A DNA stretch of 64,000 bases from an uncultured Opitutia bacterium (GCA_903902745.1 CAIUWA010000047.1:25686-89685); one strand, 5' to 3'. Positions 24,257 to 33,021 are shown, counted from the stretch's first letter. Notes: generated by a model from the sequence alone, not told the origin. Made by a program: numbers and translations.

Positions 24257-24292
24257 GCCCCTCCGGTGCTGCCACCGGAGGGGCTTTTTTTT
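24257..24292 (+). terminator. Strong intrinsic terminator
   Basis: A perfect 12-bp stem (GCCCCTCCGGTG / CACCGGAGGGGC) with a 4-base CTGC loop is followed by eight T residues. No full-length gene ends close upstream on this strand; the nearest frame is the 32-codon ORF at 24143-24241, about 300 bases after the esterase stop. Confidence 0.9.
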
Positions 24293-24343
24293 GGCCCGAT
24301 CCGGTGACCGGCCAGGGAGGGGCGCAACCACCGCCCATCCACC

Positions 24344-24541
24344 ATGAACACGACCACCGCCCTCCAACGAAACCTGCTGCTCACGCAGCATGACATCCGC
24401 CTGCCCGCCGGTTTTCCCGGCGGCCAGCTCCCACCGACCCGCGAAACGCCCGGGCATGATTTCCTCGTGCTGAACCAGCACCCGGATTTCACCCCGGAGG
24501 TTTTCCACTGGGACGGCGCAGCGGCACCGCAAAGAAAATGA
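24344..24541 (+). CDS. Possible small protein (65 residues), unknown
   Basis: An ATG frame starting MNTTTALQRN follows the terminator by about 50 bases, with GGGAGGGGCG further upstream as a possible but badly spaced ribosome binding site. The product is polar with no hydrophobic segment or motif I recognise. It might be the gene controlled by the putative leader, or non-coding. Low confidence. Confidence 0.3.
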   Translation: MNTTTALQRNLLLTQHDIRLPAGFPGGQLPPTRETPGHDFLVLNQHPDFTPEVFHWDGAAAPQRK

Positions 24542-24574
24542 ATGCCGTGAAGCCAAGCCATATCCGTGATCGCG

Positions 24575-24664
24575 CTGTAGCGGCGCTCTACTTGTCCGCC
24601 CTTGCTTCAGCGACGGCGGGTGAGCGCCGATCTTCCCGACCGGCGGTCGTAGACCGCCGCTACA
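24575..24664. repeat. Intergenic palindromic element, family B (copy 1)
   Basis: CTGTAGCGGCGCTCTACTTG... is mirrored by ...GGCGGTCGTAGACCGCCGCTACA, with inner GTCCGCC/GGCGGG pieces. It is one of six B elements built from TGTAGCGGCGGTCTA and its complement. Confidence 0.75.
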
Positions 24665-24774
24665 TTTGAAAAATGATCCCGTTCGAAGAGTCTTCACCCA
24701 ACGACGCCAAAATTGAGCGAGAATCCGTGGGTTACCGCCGGAACCACCCGCGGGCCGGCAGGACTATGGGCGTT

Positions 24775-25305
24775 ATGAACATGAACTCTTCAAAAACCTA
24801 CGTCATCGCACTGGCCTTGGCCGCCCTCTTCGCCGGTTGCGTGGGCTCGGGACCGAACACGGAACAGGGCGCGGTGGGCGGCGCTGCATTGGGCGCCGTC
24901 GCGGGCGCCATCGTCGGTAATAACAGCGGGAGCCACAATGCCCTCGGCGGCGCGTTGATCGGCGGCGTGGCGGGCGGGATCGCGGGCGGCGCGATCGGCA
25001 ACAGCCTCGATCACCAGCGCGGAACGATCTACCACTCGGAAACCGAGGCGACGACCGATGTCGTCGTGGAGCGGGCTCCGCCTCCGCCGCCGCGGCAGCG
25101 GGAAGTCGTGATCCAGCGGCCCGCCCCGGACATGGTTTGGGTCGCGGGCTATTATGCCTATGCCGGCCAGAACCGCGAGGGCCGGCATTATGAATGGGTG
25201 CCCGGCCACTGGGAGCGACCCGAGCCCCAGTACCGGACCTTCGTCGAGCCCCACTGGGCCCGCCGCGGTCGCGGCTATGTTTACGTCGACGGTTACTGGC
25301 GCTGA
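24775..25305 (+). CDS. Lipoprotein with glycine-zipper and YXWGXW-like repeats
   Basis: The ATG at 24775 (MNMNSS) places a lipobox LFAGC about 22 residues in; 176 residues total. Residues about 30-85 are a glycine-zipper region (GAVGGAALGAVAGAIVG, GGALIGGVAGGIAGG) likely to insert into a membrane. A proline run follows, and the C-terminal third has WVAGYYAY, WVPGHWERP and YVDGYWR, the W-x-x-G-x-W type repeats of YXWGXW proteins. Probably an outer-membrane lipoprotein of unknown role. A terminator follows 27 bases after the stop. Confidence 0.8.
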   Translation: MNMNSSKTYVIALALAALFAGCVGSGPNTEQGAVGGAALGAVAGAIVGNNSGSHNALGGALIGGVAGGIAGGAIGNSLDHQRGTIYHSETEATTDVVVERAPPPPPRQREVVIQRPAPDMVWVAGYYAYAGQNREGRHYEWVPGHWERPEPQYRTFVEPHWARRGRGYVYVDGYWR

Positions 25306-25331
25306 ACTCTTCCCCTCTTCCTCTCTGCCCA

Positions 25332-25359
25332 AGAGCCGGTCTCCGACCGGCTCTTTTTA
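25332..25359 (+). terminator. Intrinsic terminator of the glycine-zipper lipoprotein gene
   Basis: Stem AGAGCCGGT / ACCGGCTCT with a CTCCG loop, followed by TTTTTATTTT. Confidence 0.85.
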
Positions 25360-25367
25360 TTTTCGAA

Positions 25368-25464
25368 TTGTAGCGGCGGTCTACTTGTCCGCCCTAGCCC
25401 TGGTCGCCTCTGGCGCCGCCAATGGAGGGTAAACTTCGGCGACGGCGGATGACCGCCGCTACAA
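25368..25464. repeat. Intergenic palindromic element, family B (copy 2)
   Basis: TTGTAGCGGCGGTCTACTTG at the left and GCGGATGACCGCCGCTACAA at the right, with a loop of about 57 bases. It directly follows the terminator. Confidence 0.8.
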
Positions 25465-25608
25465 ATACCGATCCTCCACACGGATTAAAGACCGGCAATC
25501 TGTGTTATCAGTGCAATCAGTGGCTAAAATTCTGAATTTGAGGGCGGTTAAAATCCGGCGGGCCGGAATTGCATTCTCCCCGGCTTTGTGCGCGACTGGA
25601 CGAACCCC

Positions 25609-27930
25609 ATGCTGCCGTATGCGCTTACCATTTTCACCGGCGCGTTCCTGCTTTTCCAGGTCCAGCCCCTGATCGGAAAATATATCCTGCCGTGGTTCGG
25701 CGGCGGCCCCGGGGTCTGGACGACCTGCCTGCTGTTTTTCCAGACGCTGCTGCTCGGGGGTTATGCGTACGCGCATTTTTCGTCGAAGCATCTGAAGCCG
25801 CGGCAGCAGGCGGTGGTGCACGGCGTCCTGCTGCTGCTGGCGGTGGCGCTGCTGCCGATCATCCCGTCCGAGAGCTGGAAGGCGCATCTCGCGGGTGATC
25901 CGATCTCGCACATTCTCCTGCTGCTCACGGTCTGCCTCGGCCTGCCCTACTTCGTGCTCTCATCCACCGGGCCGCTGATGCAGCAGTGGTTCAGCCAGAC
26001 CCAGCCCGGGGTCTCGCCGTACCGCCTCTATGCGCTATCCAACATCGGCTCGCTGCTCGCCCTGATCAGCTACCCGTTCTACTTCGAGTCCCATTTTACG
26101 CGGCAGGCCCAGGCGAACCTGTGGTCAGCCGGCCTCGGCTTCTTCGTGCTGTGCTGCGGATATTGCGCGTGGCGGCTGTGGCAAACCCCGGCGGCGGCGG
26201 GCAGCCCGGCCGCGGCACCGGCCGAATCATCGGATGCGGCCGCGGAAGCAACGTCGTCGATGGACAAGCTGCTTTGGCTCAGCCTGCCCGCCATCGCCTC
26301 GATCCTGCTGCTCGCGACCACCAACAAGCTCTGCCAGGAGGTGGCCGTCGTGCCCTTCCTCTGGGTGCTGCCGCTGAGCCTTTATCTCCTCAGCTTCATC
26401 CTCTGCTTCGATCATCCGCGGTGGTACCGGCGCGGGCCGTTCATTGCGCTGCTCGTCGTGGGCATCGCCGCGGTCTGTCACCTGCTGGCTGAGGGCAACT
26501 CCGCCCCGCTGGCGCAGCAGATCACCGGCTACACCGCGACCCTGTTCGTCGCCTGCATGATCTGCCACGGGGAACTCTACCGGATCAAGCCGCCGCCGCG
26601 CCGGCTGACGTCCTATTTTCTCTTCATCGCCGCGGGCGGCGCCCTCGGCGGCTTCCTCGTCGCCGTGGTGGCCCCGCTGTTGTTCAATGAATACTGGGAA
26701 CTGCAGGCGGGCTACTGGGCGCTCAGTTACTTCCTCGGCGTGCTCTGCTTCCGGCACAAGACCCGGGACTTTGTCTACGGGACCGGCGCCGGGCTGCTGC
26801 TGGCGTCGCTCGTCGTGCCGCTGCTGCGGGCCTCGCTCAAGACCAGCCCCGGCCTCTGGGACCAATTTCAGGAGTTGGTCCAGCATTACTTCGGCGCCTC
26901 GAAGTTCGCCGAGGAGATCAAGGACTTCTACGCCAGCCACTGGCCGTGGCTCACGCTGGCGCTCGTGTCCTTCGGCTGGTGCGTCCTCGGCCCGCGCCGG
27001 CGCCGCTGGCTGCGGGAGTGGCAGCCGCGCATGGTCGGCTTTCTGATGCTCGTGTCGGTTGGGCTCGGCCTCGTCTTCCTCGTCCAGATGCGCCGCAGCA
27101 ACGACGAGGACCCGGACCGCATCAAGGTCAGTTCCTCGCGCAACTTCTACGGCACGCTCAAAGTCTACGATTACAAGTCGGACACTGCGGAGGGGCGCTA
27201 CTACTCGCTGCTAAACGGGGCGATCACCCATGGCATCCAGTTCAAGGAGATGCCGCAGGCCATGTGGGCCACGAGCTACTACGGGGAATCCAGCGGCATC
27301 GGCCTCGCGATCAGCCACCTGCCGGACCAAGGCCGGCGCATCGGCCTGGTCGGGCTCGGCACCGGCAGCCTCGCCGCGCACGGCCGCGCCGGCGATTACC
27401 TGCGCATCTACGAGATCAATCCCGCCGTCCAGCGGCTCGCCCTCGACCGGTTCACCTATATCTCCCGCTGCCCCGCTAAGGTCGAAATCGCGCTGGGCGA
27501 CGCCCGGCTGTCGATGGAGCAGGAACTCGCGGCCGGCCAGCCGCAGCACTTCGACCTGCTGGCGCTGGATGCGTTCAGCAGCGACGCCATCCCGGTGCAC
27601 CTGCTGACGAAGGAGTCGTTTGAAATCTATCTCAAGCACCTGAAGCCCGATGGTGTGATCGCCGTGCACACGTCCAACCGCTACCTGGACCTGCGCCCCA
27701 TCGTGGAAAATCTCGCCAAGGTCTTCGGCCTCGGGGTCGCGGTCATTTCCGACGACGACGAAAAGGACTGGTGGATCTACCGCACGACGTGGATCCTGGT
27801 GACCAAAAACCGGGCCCTGCTCGACAACGACGCGATCAGCAGCGTCACCGACAAGACGGAACCCGCCGCCAAATCCGCCGGCCTGCTGTGGACCGACGAC
27901 CACGCCAGCCTGTACGAGATTCTGAAGTAG
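25609..27930 (+). CDS. Fused membrane/spermidine-synthase-like protein
   Basis: The ATG at 25609 (MLPYAL) is used; a GTG seven codons upstream is also possible. The 773-residue protein has about ten or more transmembrane segments in residues 1-500 (beginning LTIFTGAFLLFQVQPLIGKYILPWFGG, a hallmark of this group), then a soluble spermidine-synthase-like methyltransferase fold: LVGLGTGSLAAHG and YEINPAVQRLA bind the cofactor, and LLALDAFSSDAIP is the following strand. Fused MFS/spermidine-synthase proteins are common and their substrate is usually unknown. No polyamine genes lie nearby. Confidence 0.85.
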   Translation: MLPYALTIFTGAFLLFQVQPLIGKYILPWFGGGPGVWTTCLLFFQTLLLGGYAYAHFSSKHLKPRQQAVVHGVLLLLAVALLPIIPSESWKAHLAGDPISHILLLLTVCLGLPYFVLSSTGPLMQQWFSQTQPGVSPYRLYALSNIGSLLALISYPFYFESHFTRQAQANLWSAGLGFFVLCCGYCAWRLWQTPAAAGSPAAAPAESSDAAAEATSSMDKLLWLSLPAIASILLLATTNKLCQEVAVVPFLWVLPLSLYLLSFILCFDHPRWYRRGPFIALLVVGIAAVCHLLAEGNSAPLAQQITGYTATLFVACMICHGELYRIKPPPRRLTSYFLFIAAGGALGGFLVAVVAPLLFNEYWELQAGYWALSYFLGVLCFRHKTRDFVYGTGAGLLLASLVVPLLRASLKTSPGLWDQFQELVQHYFGASKFAEEIKDFYASHWPWLTLALVSFGWCVLGPRRRRWLREWQPRMVGFLMLVSVGLGLVFLVQMRRSNDEDPDRIKVSSSRNFYGTLKVYDYKSDTAEGRYYSLLNGAITHGIQFKEMPQAMWATSYYGESSGIGLAISHLPDQGRRIGLVGLGTGSLAAHGRAGDYLRIYEINPAVQRLALDRFTYISRCPAKVEIALGDARLSMEQELAAGQPQHFDLLALDAFSSDAIPVHLLTKESFEIYLKHLKPDGVIAVHTSNRYLDLRPIVENLAKVFGLGVAVISDDDEKDWWIYRTTWILVTKNRALLDNDAISSVTDKTEPAAKSAGLLWTDDHASLYEILK

Positions 27931-27950
27931 CGCGGTCGGACGGTGAATCG

Positions 27951-28005
27951 GTGTAGCGGCGGTCTACTTGTCCGCCATAGCTTCAGCGAAGGCGGATGAC
28001 CGCCG
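27951..28005. repeat. Intergenic palindromic element, family B (copy 3, truncated)
   Basis: GTGTAGCGGCGGTCTACTTG with GGCGGATGACCGCCGA; the terminal CTACA is missing. It occupies the start of the 303-base spacer 27931-28233. The rest of that spacer shows only a small CGCCCTCCGGAGGGC hairpin near 28062 and no gene. Confidence 0.7.
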
Positions 28006-28233
28006 AGCTTGGATCGGTCAGGACGAGCCCGCTCGTCCGCCCACCCGGCCCCTGATCAACCGCCCTCCGGAGGGCCGATCAATTCTTCCCCTTTCGTCTG
28101 AAAAAGCCGGGGAACCTTGGTGACTTCCGGGCCACCATGAGTGTGCACCATCCGTCGCCGAGTCATATGCGTGATCGTAAAACTCTTGAGAAACCAAGGG
28201 GCCTTCGGAGCCGCTTGGATGCGATTTAAAATC

Positions 28234-28749
28234 ATGAAAACTTACCACGCTCCATCTCTCACCGCGGTCATAGGCCTCGTCATCTTTTCCCTAACCGGTT
28301 GCTCCGGCCGCGCCGAGGACAAGGTTTCCCCGCCCACTCCCCCGGTCGTCGTCACGCCTCCCGCCGCGCCGGCACCTCCCGCGAACAAGGGCGAAGTTGC
28401 CGAGGAGGATGCCTCGACCACCGCCACGGCCACCTGGGCCGCGATCAAGGATTATCCCTTTGCCCGGCGCGCCGATGTCATTGCCGGACTCACCTACATG
28501 ACCAAAAAACTGGACGCCGGCATGCTGGTCCTGAGTGCCAAGCGCGCCGGCATGACGGATGCGGCCGCCAAGGACTGGGATTTCAACCTGAAGGAGTTGA
28601 ACGACGCCCGCGCCTATTTGCAGTCCATGGGCACCGGGCTGGAGAAAGCCGGTGACGACACGTGGAATGATGCGAAGGACAAGATTGACCAAGCTTGGCA
28701 GCGCGTGCGGAACGCCTACGCCAAGGTCCGGCAGAGCACGACGTCCTAG
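28234..28749 (+). CDS. Small lipoprotein, unknown
   Basis: The ATG at 28234 (MKTYHA) gives a signal sequence with lipobox SLTGC and 171 residues. A proline-rich linker (PPTPPVVVTPPAAPAPP) is followed by an alanine-rich, probably helical domain with AAKDWDFNLKELNDARAYL and DTWNDAKDKIDQAWQRVRNAYAKV. The helical part resembles small periplasmic coiled proteins related to stress, but I do not recognise a family. Upstream in-frame residues look like spacer. Confidence 0.65.
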   Translation: MKTYHAPSLTAVIGLVIFSLTGCSGRAEDKVSPPTPPVVVTPPAAPAPPANKGEVAEEDASTTATATWAAIKDYPFARRADVIAGLTYMTKKLDAGMLVLSAKRAGMTDAAAKDWDFNLKELNDARAYLQSMGTGLEKAGDDTWNDAKDKIDQAWQRVRNAYAKVRQSTTS

Positions 28750-28998
28750 TTTGTTCCTGATTGGCTGCAGCGATGGGCGCTCGGCAGATCTCAATCATCG
28801 CGGCGTAAAGCCGCTCCTACCGTTTTTAACTGAAGCACCGCGCGACCTCGCATTTCGACCGTCAGCTTCATGCGTGGGTCAATGGGGCCCAATGTTCGGT
28901 CAGCGGTCGGTAGCCATCGGGGAACATCCGGAGTTTTCATGCTACTATGGCAGACAACCTAAGTCGGAAGAAAAATTAACCCTCGATCCTTCACTCCC

Positions 28999-29124
28999 AT
29001 GACCATGCTGATGCTCCTTCCTCCCCTGGCCGCCGCCGGCTATTCCCTGCTTTATCTTCTTTTCGGCGGCGGCTTGGCCGGCGCCGTCGTGATCTTTCTT
29101 GTCGCCAAGATGTTTGGCAAATGA
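28999..29124 (+). CDS. Small membrane protein (41 residues)
   Basis: ATG at 28999 to TGA at 29122-29124. The peptide is almost entirely hydrophobic (LLPPLAAAGYSLLYLLF, then GGGLAGAVVIFLVAKMFGK), suggesting one long or two short membrane helices. Its stop overlaps the ATG of the DUF2934 frame by four bases (ATGA), a classic coupled arrangement, which supports its being a gene. Function unknown. Confidence 0.6.
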   Translation: MTMLMLLPPLAAAGYSLLYLLFGGGLAGAVVIFLVAKMFGK

Positions 29125-29312
29125 AGGTGCCGGAGCCGTCTTTCACCTAAGATAAAATCTCCGCGCGGGCCCGCGAGCTCTGGCTGATTGCCGGCCGGCC
29201 GGATCGCCGGGATATGGAATTCTGGCTCGCCGCCGAAGCCGAGCTGCACCGCGAGTGCCGCGTGATGGGCCGGGCTACCATCAGTCCACCCGCCGCGCGC
29301 CGCCGTCGCTGA
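29121..29312 (+). pseudogene. DUF2934 gene interrupted by an in-frame TAA
   Basis: The frame starting at ATG 29121 runs to TGA 29310-29312 but contains TAA at 29148-29150, after nine codons. Past this stop, the frame encodes ISARARELWLIAGRPDRRD and EFWLAAEAELHRE, a clear DUF2934 domain (consensus: a short helix with YxLWxxxGRPxGxDxxxWxxAExEL). One base change (TAA to a Tyr codon) would restore a 63-residue protein. No good restart codon lies between the stop and the domain. A sequencing error or stop-codon readthrough are the alternatives. Confidence 0.7.
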
Positions 29313-29345
29313 GTATATTGGTTGCGTTCAGGATGCAGCAATCGA

Positions 29346-29375
29346 GGTAGGGACGGGCCGCCCGCCCGTCCGGTA
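29346..29375. repeat. Intergenic palindromic element, family C (copy 3, short)
   Basis: GGTAGGGACGGGCCGCCCGCCCGTCCGGTACC is a compact hairpin with the family C ends. It lies about 70 bases upstream of the TIR-fusion gene. Confidence 0.65.
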
Positions 29376-29442
29376 CCGGTCTGAAACCGCATTTCTCCTC
29401 GTCAGCCCGGGGACCGATTGCTACTGCTCGCCGGCCATCACG

Positions 29443-31998
29443 ATGTCTGCAGAATCCAGCCGAGCGGTTTTTCTCAGCTACGCCTCGCAGGATGCGGAAG
29501 CGGCGAGACGCATTTGTCAGGCACTGCGAGCCGCCGGAGCCGAGGTTTGGTTCGACCAAAGCGAACTCGTCGGCGGAGATGCCTGGGACGCCAAGATTCG
29601 CCGGCAGATCAAGGAGTGCGTGCTCTTCGTGCCGATGATCTCGGCCAGCACCCAGGCGCGGGCCGAGGGATATTTCCGGCGCGAGTGGAAACTGGCGGTC
29701 GAGCGGACCCACGACATGGCCGACCATGTGGCGTTCCTGCTGCCGGTGGTGCTCGATGGGACGACGGATCGCGAGGCCCATGTGCCGGAAAAATTTCGCG
29801 AGGTGCAATGGACGCGCGTGCAAACGGCCGGGGCTGAGACGGCCTTCGCGCAGCGGGTGATCAAGCTGCTCGGGGTCACGCCTCCGCCCGCTTCGCTCCC
29901 GGACAGCGCAGCACCCCGTTCCGAGGGAAAAACCACCGCGCCGCTCGTCGCCAGCACCAGCCCGCGGCCGGGACTGAAGGCGCGGCCTCCGCACCGATGG
30001 CCGGCCGCGGCCGCGGTGGCCCTGGTGCTCGCGTTGGGCATCACCATCGCCTGGTTCTGGCAGCGGAACACCCGGCTCCGCCATGTGCAGGAAACGATGC
30101 TGCCGGAAATCGAGCGGCTGATCGCCGCGCGGAATTTTGGCGCCGCCTTCGACTTGGCGGTAGCCGCCGAGCGTGAGGTGCCCACCAACACCGCGGTCAA
30201 AGCCTTCTGGCCGCGCATCGCCGTGACGACATCCGTTGAGACCACGCCGGCTGGCGCAGACATTTACGTGAAGGAATACTACCAGCCACAATCCGAGTGG
30301 CGTTATCTCGGAAAGACCCCGTTGCGCGAGGTGCGGTTGCCGAAGGTCTATTCTCGTTGGAAAATACAGCAGGAGGGCTGCGCTCCGCTCGAGCGTGCGC
30401 TGGGCGTAGACGCCCTGGTCCATTTCGATCTCGATCCGGCGGCCGCCATCCCCGCCGACATGGTGAAGGTCGGCGCCGGGAGCCTGCTGTCCATTTTCAC
30501 CGGATTTCCCAGTCTCAAACTGGATGAGTTTCTCATCGACCGTTACGAGGTCACCAACCGGCAGTTCAAGAAATTTGTCGACGCCGGGGGCTACCAGAAC
30601 CCCGCTTTTTGGCGGCAGCCTTTTGTGCGCGCGGGCAAGGCGCTGAGCCGGGAGGAGGCGTTCGCGGAGTTTCACGACAGCACGGGCCAGCCGGGCCCGG
30701 CGACTTGGAAGAACGGAACCTATCCGGACAGTGAAGCCGATTTTCCCGTCACGGGCGTCAGTTGGTTCGAGGCCGCAGCCTACGCTGAGTTCGCGGGCAA
30801 GCGGTTGCCGTCGGTCTATCACTGGAGCGTGGCGGCGCAGGTGGCGGAGTTCGAATCGCTGGTCCCGCTGAGCAATCTGGCCGGCCGCGGTCTGGCGCGA
30901 GGCGGGACCTTTCAAGGCATGAGCGCGTGGGGCGCCTACGATCTGGCAGGCAATGCGAAGGAATGGTGTTGGAATGCGGGCGGCGGCGAGACGCGCTACG
31001 TGCTCGGCGGGGCATGGCGCGAGCCGGGCTACATGTTTGCGCAAAAGGATGCGCAGGCCCCCTTCGACCGGGCCGCAACCTACGGCTTCCGTTGCATGAA
31101 GCTGATCGGAGCTGATCCATTGCCGGCGCAGGTCGACGCCGAGCTTGCCCTCCAACTCCGCAACTATGCCGAGGAGCGGCCCGTCAGCGACGAGGTTTAC
31201 CGGGCGTTCCGCGGTCTTTATTATTACGACAAGTCGCCGCTGGAGGCCCGCACCGAGGCCGTGGACGAGGCGGACCCGCGGTGGCGGAGGGAAAAAATAT
31301 CCTTCCGCGCGGCCTACGGCAACGAGCGGATCCCGGCGTTGCTGTATCTGCCCAAGAATGCCACGCCGCCTTTTCAGACCATCATCTACTTTCCCACCAG
31401 CGATGCCAACCGGGTGAAATCCCCCGACGAAGCGGTGGAAGACATGGCGATGGTCGCCATGCTCGTGGCGAGTGGCCGGGCGTTGATCTACCCCACCTAC
31501 AAAGGGACCTTTGACCGTTACGATAAATTTCCGCCGGGCACGCTGTTGAGCTCTTTCCGCGATCAGATGGTGATGGTCGCGAAAGATTTGGGGCGGACGA
31601 TCGATTATTTGGAAACGCGGCCCGACATCCAAACCGGCCAGCAGGCTTTCTTCGGCTACAGTGCCGGCGGCACCAACGGTTCGATCCTTCCGGCAGTCGA
31701 GACTCGCCTGAAGGCCAGTATTCTGGTGGCCGCAGGCTTCTCCCAGGGAAAGTCATTGCCCGAAGCGGACCCGATCAACTTCGCGTCCCGCAACCTGGTC
31801 CCCACCCTCATGCTCAATGGCCGTTACGATTTCGCCCGTCCCGTGGAGCTAAGCCAGCTTCCCCTGTTCCGACTACTCGGCGCGACGCCCGAAAACAAAC
31901 GCCATGTTTTGTTCGACACCGGTCATACGTTAAGGCCGGAGCAGGTGGCCAGCGAAGTGTATGTCTGGCTCGATCGCTATCTCGGAATGGTGAAATGA
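29443..31998 (+). CDS. Membrane-anchored TIR - PEGA - SUMF1-like - alpha/beta hydrolase fusion
   Basis: This 851-residue protein has, in order: a TIR domain (about 8-145; FLSYASQDAEAARRI, WFDQSEL, a YFRREW segment whose Glu81 is placed like the catalytic glutamate of NAD-cleaving TIRs); a proline-rich linker; one transmembrane helix (about 188-206); a PEGA-like beta-domain (about 258-330; TTPAGADIYV, GKTPLREVRLP); a SUMF1-like domain (about 335-553; EVTNRQFKKFV, GVSWFEAAAYAEFAGKRLP, GFRC) without the paired copper cysteines; and an alpha/beta hydrolase (about 600-851) with GYSAGG at 738-743 (Ser740), Asp796 and His828. Similar fusions with a protein kinase at the front are known; here TIR takes that place. 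The TIR part should face the cytoplasm and the rest the periplasm. Function unknown; signalling or defence is an inference. Confidence 0.88.
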   Translation: MSAESSRAVFLSYASQDAEAARRICQALRAAGAEVWFDQSELVGGDAWDAKIRRQIKECVLFVPMISASTQARAEGYFRREWKLAVERTHDMADHVAFLLPVVLDGTTDREAHVPEKFREVQWTRVQTAGAETAFAQRVIKLLGVTPPPASLPDSAAPRSEGKTTAPLVASTSPRPGLKARPPHRWPAAAAVALVLALGITIAWFWQRNTRLRHVQETMLPEIERLIAARNFGAAFDLAVAAEREVPTNTAVKAFWPRIAVTTSVETTPAGADIYVKEYYQPQSEWRYLGKTPLREVRLPKVYSRWKIQQEGCAPLERALGVDALVHFDLDPAAAIPADMVKVGAGSLLSIFTGFPSLKLDEFLIDRYEVTNRQFKKFVDAGGYQNPAFWRQPFVRAGKALSREEAFAEFHDSTGQPGPATWKNGTYPDSEADFPVTGVSWFEAAAYAEFAGKRLPSVYHWSVAAQVAEFESLVPLSNLAGRGLARGGTFQGMSAWGAYDLAGNAKEWCWNAGGGETRYVLGGAWREPGYMFAQKDAQAPFDRAATYGFRCMKLIGADPLPAQVDAELALQLRNYAEERPVSDEVYRAFRGLYYYDKSPLEARTEAVDEADPRWRREKISFRAAYGNERIPALLYLPKNATPPFQTIIYFPTSDANRVKSPDEAVEDMAMVAMLVASGRALIYPTYKGTFDRYDKFPPGTLLSSFRDQMVMVAKDLGRTIDYLETRPDIQTGQQAFFGYSAGGTNGSILPAVETRLKASILVAAGFSQGKSLPEADPINFASRNLVPTLMLNGRYDFARPVELSQLPLFRLLGATPENKRHVLFDTGHTLRPEQVASEVYVWLDRYLGMVK

Positions 31999-32134
31999 CC
32001 GTGCGTGCGACGTATCCGGCTTTCGTGCTCGGTGGCGCAAAGGCTGGTGCTTAAACATCAGGCACCTTCTCCCCTTTTCCCGCGTCTTATCTCTTCACCT
32101 GCAAACTCCCCTTCCTTCCGGTCTCCCCCACCCC

Positions 32135-32974
32135 ATGAAACGATTCCTGCTTTCCGCCTGCACGCTCGTCCTCTGCTCCCTGGCCCGGGCCGGGCTCACT
32201 ACGGACATCGAATATGCCAACGTTGACGGCGAGAGCATCCGCCTCGATGCCTTTGTCCCCGATGGCCCGGGACCGTTTCCCACGGTCATCATGGTGCATG
32301 GCGGTGGCTGGAACAGCGGCGACAAATCCGGCGGCCGGAGCAAGGGGCTCATGGCGCCGATGGACGAGCCACTGTCCCGCGCGGGCTTCGTCTGGTTTGA
32401 GATCAACTACCGGCTGACGCCCAAGTATCTCTATCCGGCTTGCATCAATGATGTCGAAGCAGCGATCCGCTGGGTCAAGGCCCACGCCGCCGAATATCAT
32501 GTCGATCCGAGCCGCATCGCGCTCGCCGGTGAGTCCTCCGGCGGACATCTCGTCGACCTGGCCGCGGCGCGCGCGGACAAGTCGACGCAGGTCGCCGCGG
32601 TGGTTTCATTCTATGGGGTCGATGACCTCGTGGCCCAGGCGAAGGCGAAGTCGGCCGACGGCAATGTGTTCAAGCTCTTCGGCATCACGCAGCTCGATTT
32701 GAAGACGATCCCCATGCTCCAAGCCGCCTCGGCCGCCACCTACCTCAAGCCGGGGCTGCCGCCCTTTCTCCTCGTGCATGGTGACGCCGACCAGAAGGTG
32801 CCCTATGAGCAGGACGTCCTTTTCCGCACCAAGCTCCTCGCCCTCGGCGTGCCCTGTGAGCTGATCACCATCCACGGCGGCGCGCATGGCATGAACAGCT
32901 GGGAAAAGGTCGCGCCAGAGTACAAGGACCAGGTCGTCGCCTGGCTCCGGAAGACCCTGGCTGCGCATCCCTGA
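32135..32974 (+). CDS. Exported alpha/beta-hydrolase of the acetyl/feruloyl esterase (BD-FAE-like) type, copy 2
   Basis: A 279-residue protein with a signal peptide (MKRFLLSACTLVLCSLARA) and the same layout as the gene at 23105-23959: HGGGW near 56, GESSGG near 133 with the nucleophile serine, HGDADQKVPYE and HGGAHGM. The two proteins are clear paralogues (shared IEYANV/IEYGNV start, GDKSGG, WVKAHAAEYHVDP). It lies 136 bases after the TIR fusion on the same strand, so co-transcription is possible but not shown. Confidence 0.85.
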   Translation: MKRFLLSACTLVLCSLARAGLTTDIEYANVDGESIRLDAFVPDGPGPFPTVIMVHGGGWNSGDKSGGRSKGLMAPMDEPLSRAGFVWFEINYRLTPKYLYPACINDVEAAIRWVKAHAAEYHVDPSRIALAGESSGGHLVDLAAARADKSTQVAAVVSFYGVDDLVAQAKAKSADGNVFKLFGITQLDLKTIPMLQAASAATYLKPGLPPFLLVHGDADQKVPYEQDVLFRTKLLALGVPCELITIHGGAHGMNSWEKVAPEYKDQVVAWLRKTLAAHP

Positions 32975-32989
32975 GTCGGGATCATTCAG

Positions 32990-33021
32990 ATGTAGCGGCG
33001 GTCTATGACCGCCGCTACATC
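32990..33021. repeat. Intergenic palindromic element, family B (copy 4, minimal)
   Basis: GATGTAGCGGCGGTCTATGACCGCCGCTACATC is a near-perfect palindrome with almost no loop. It lies between convergent genes, and the last codons and stop of the DoxX gene (33015) fall inside it. Confidence 0.85.

Noticed and set aside
29281..31632. 783-residue minus-strand frame opposite the TIR fusion
   Set aside because: Shadow frame; domain evidence is all on the plus strand.
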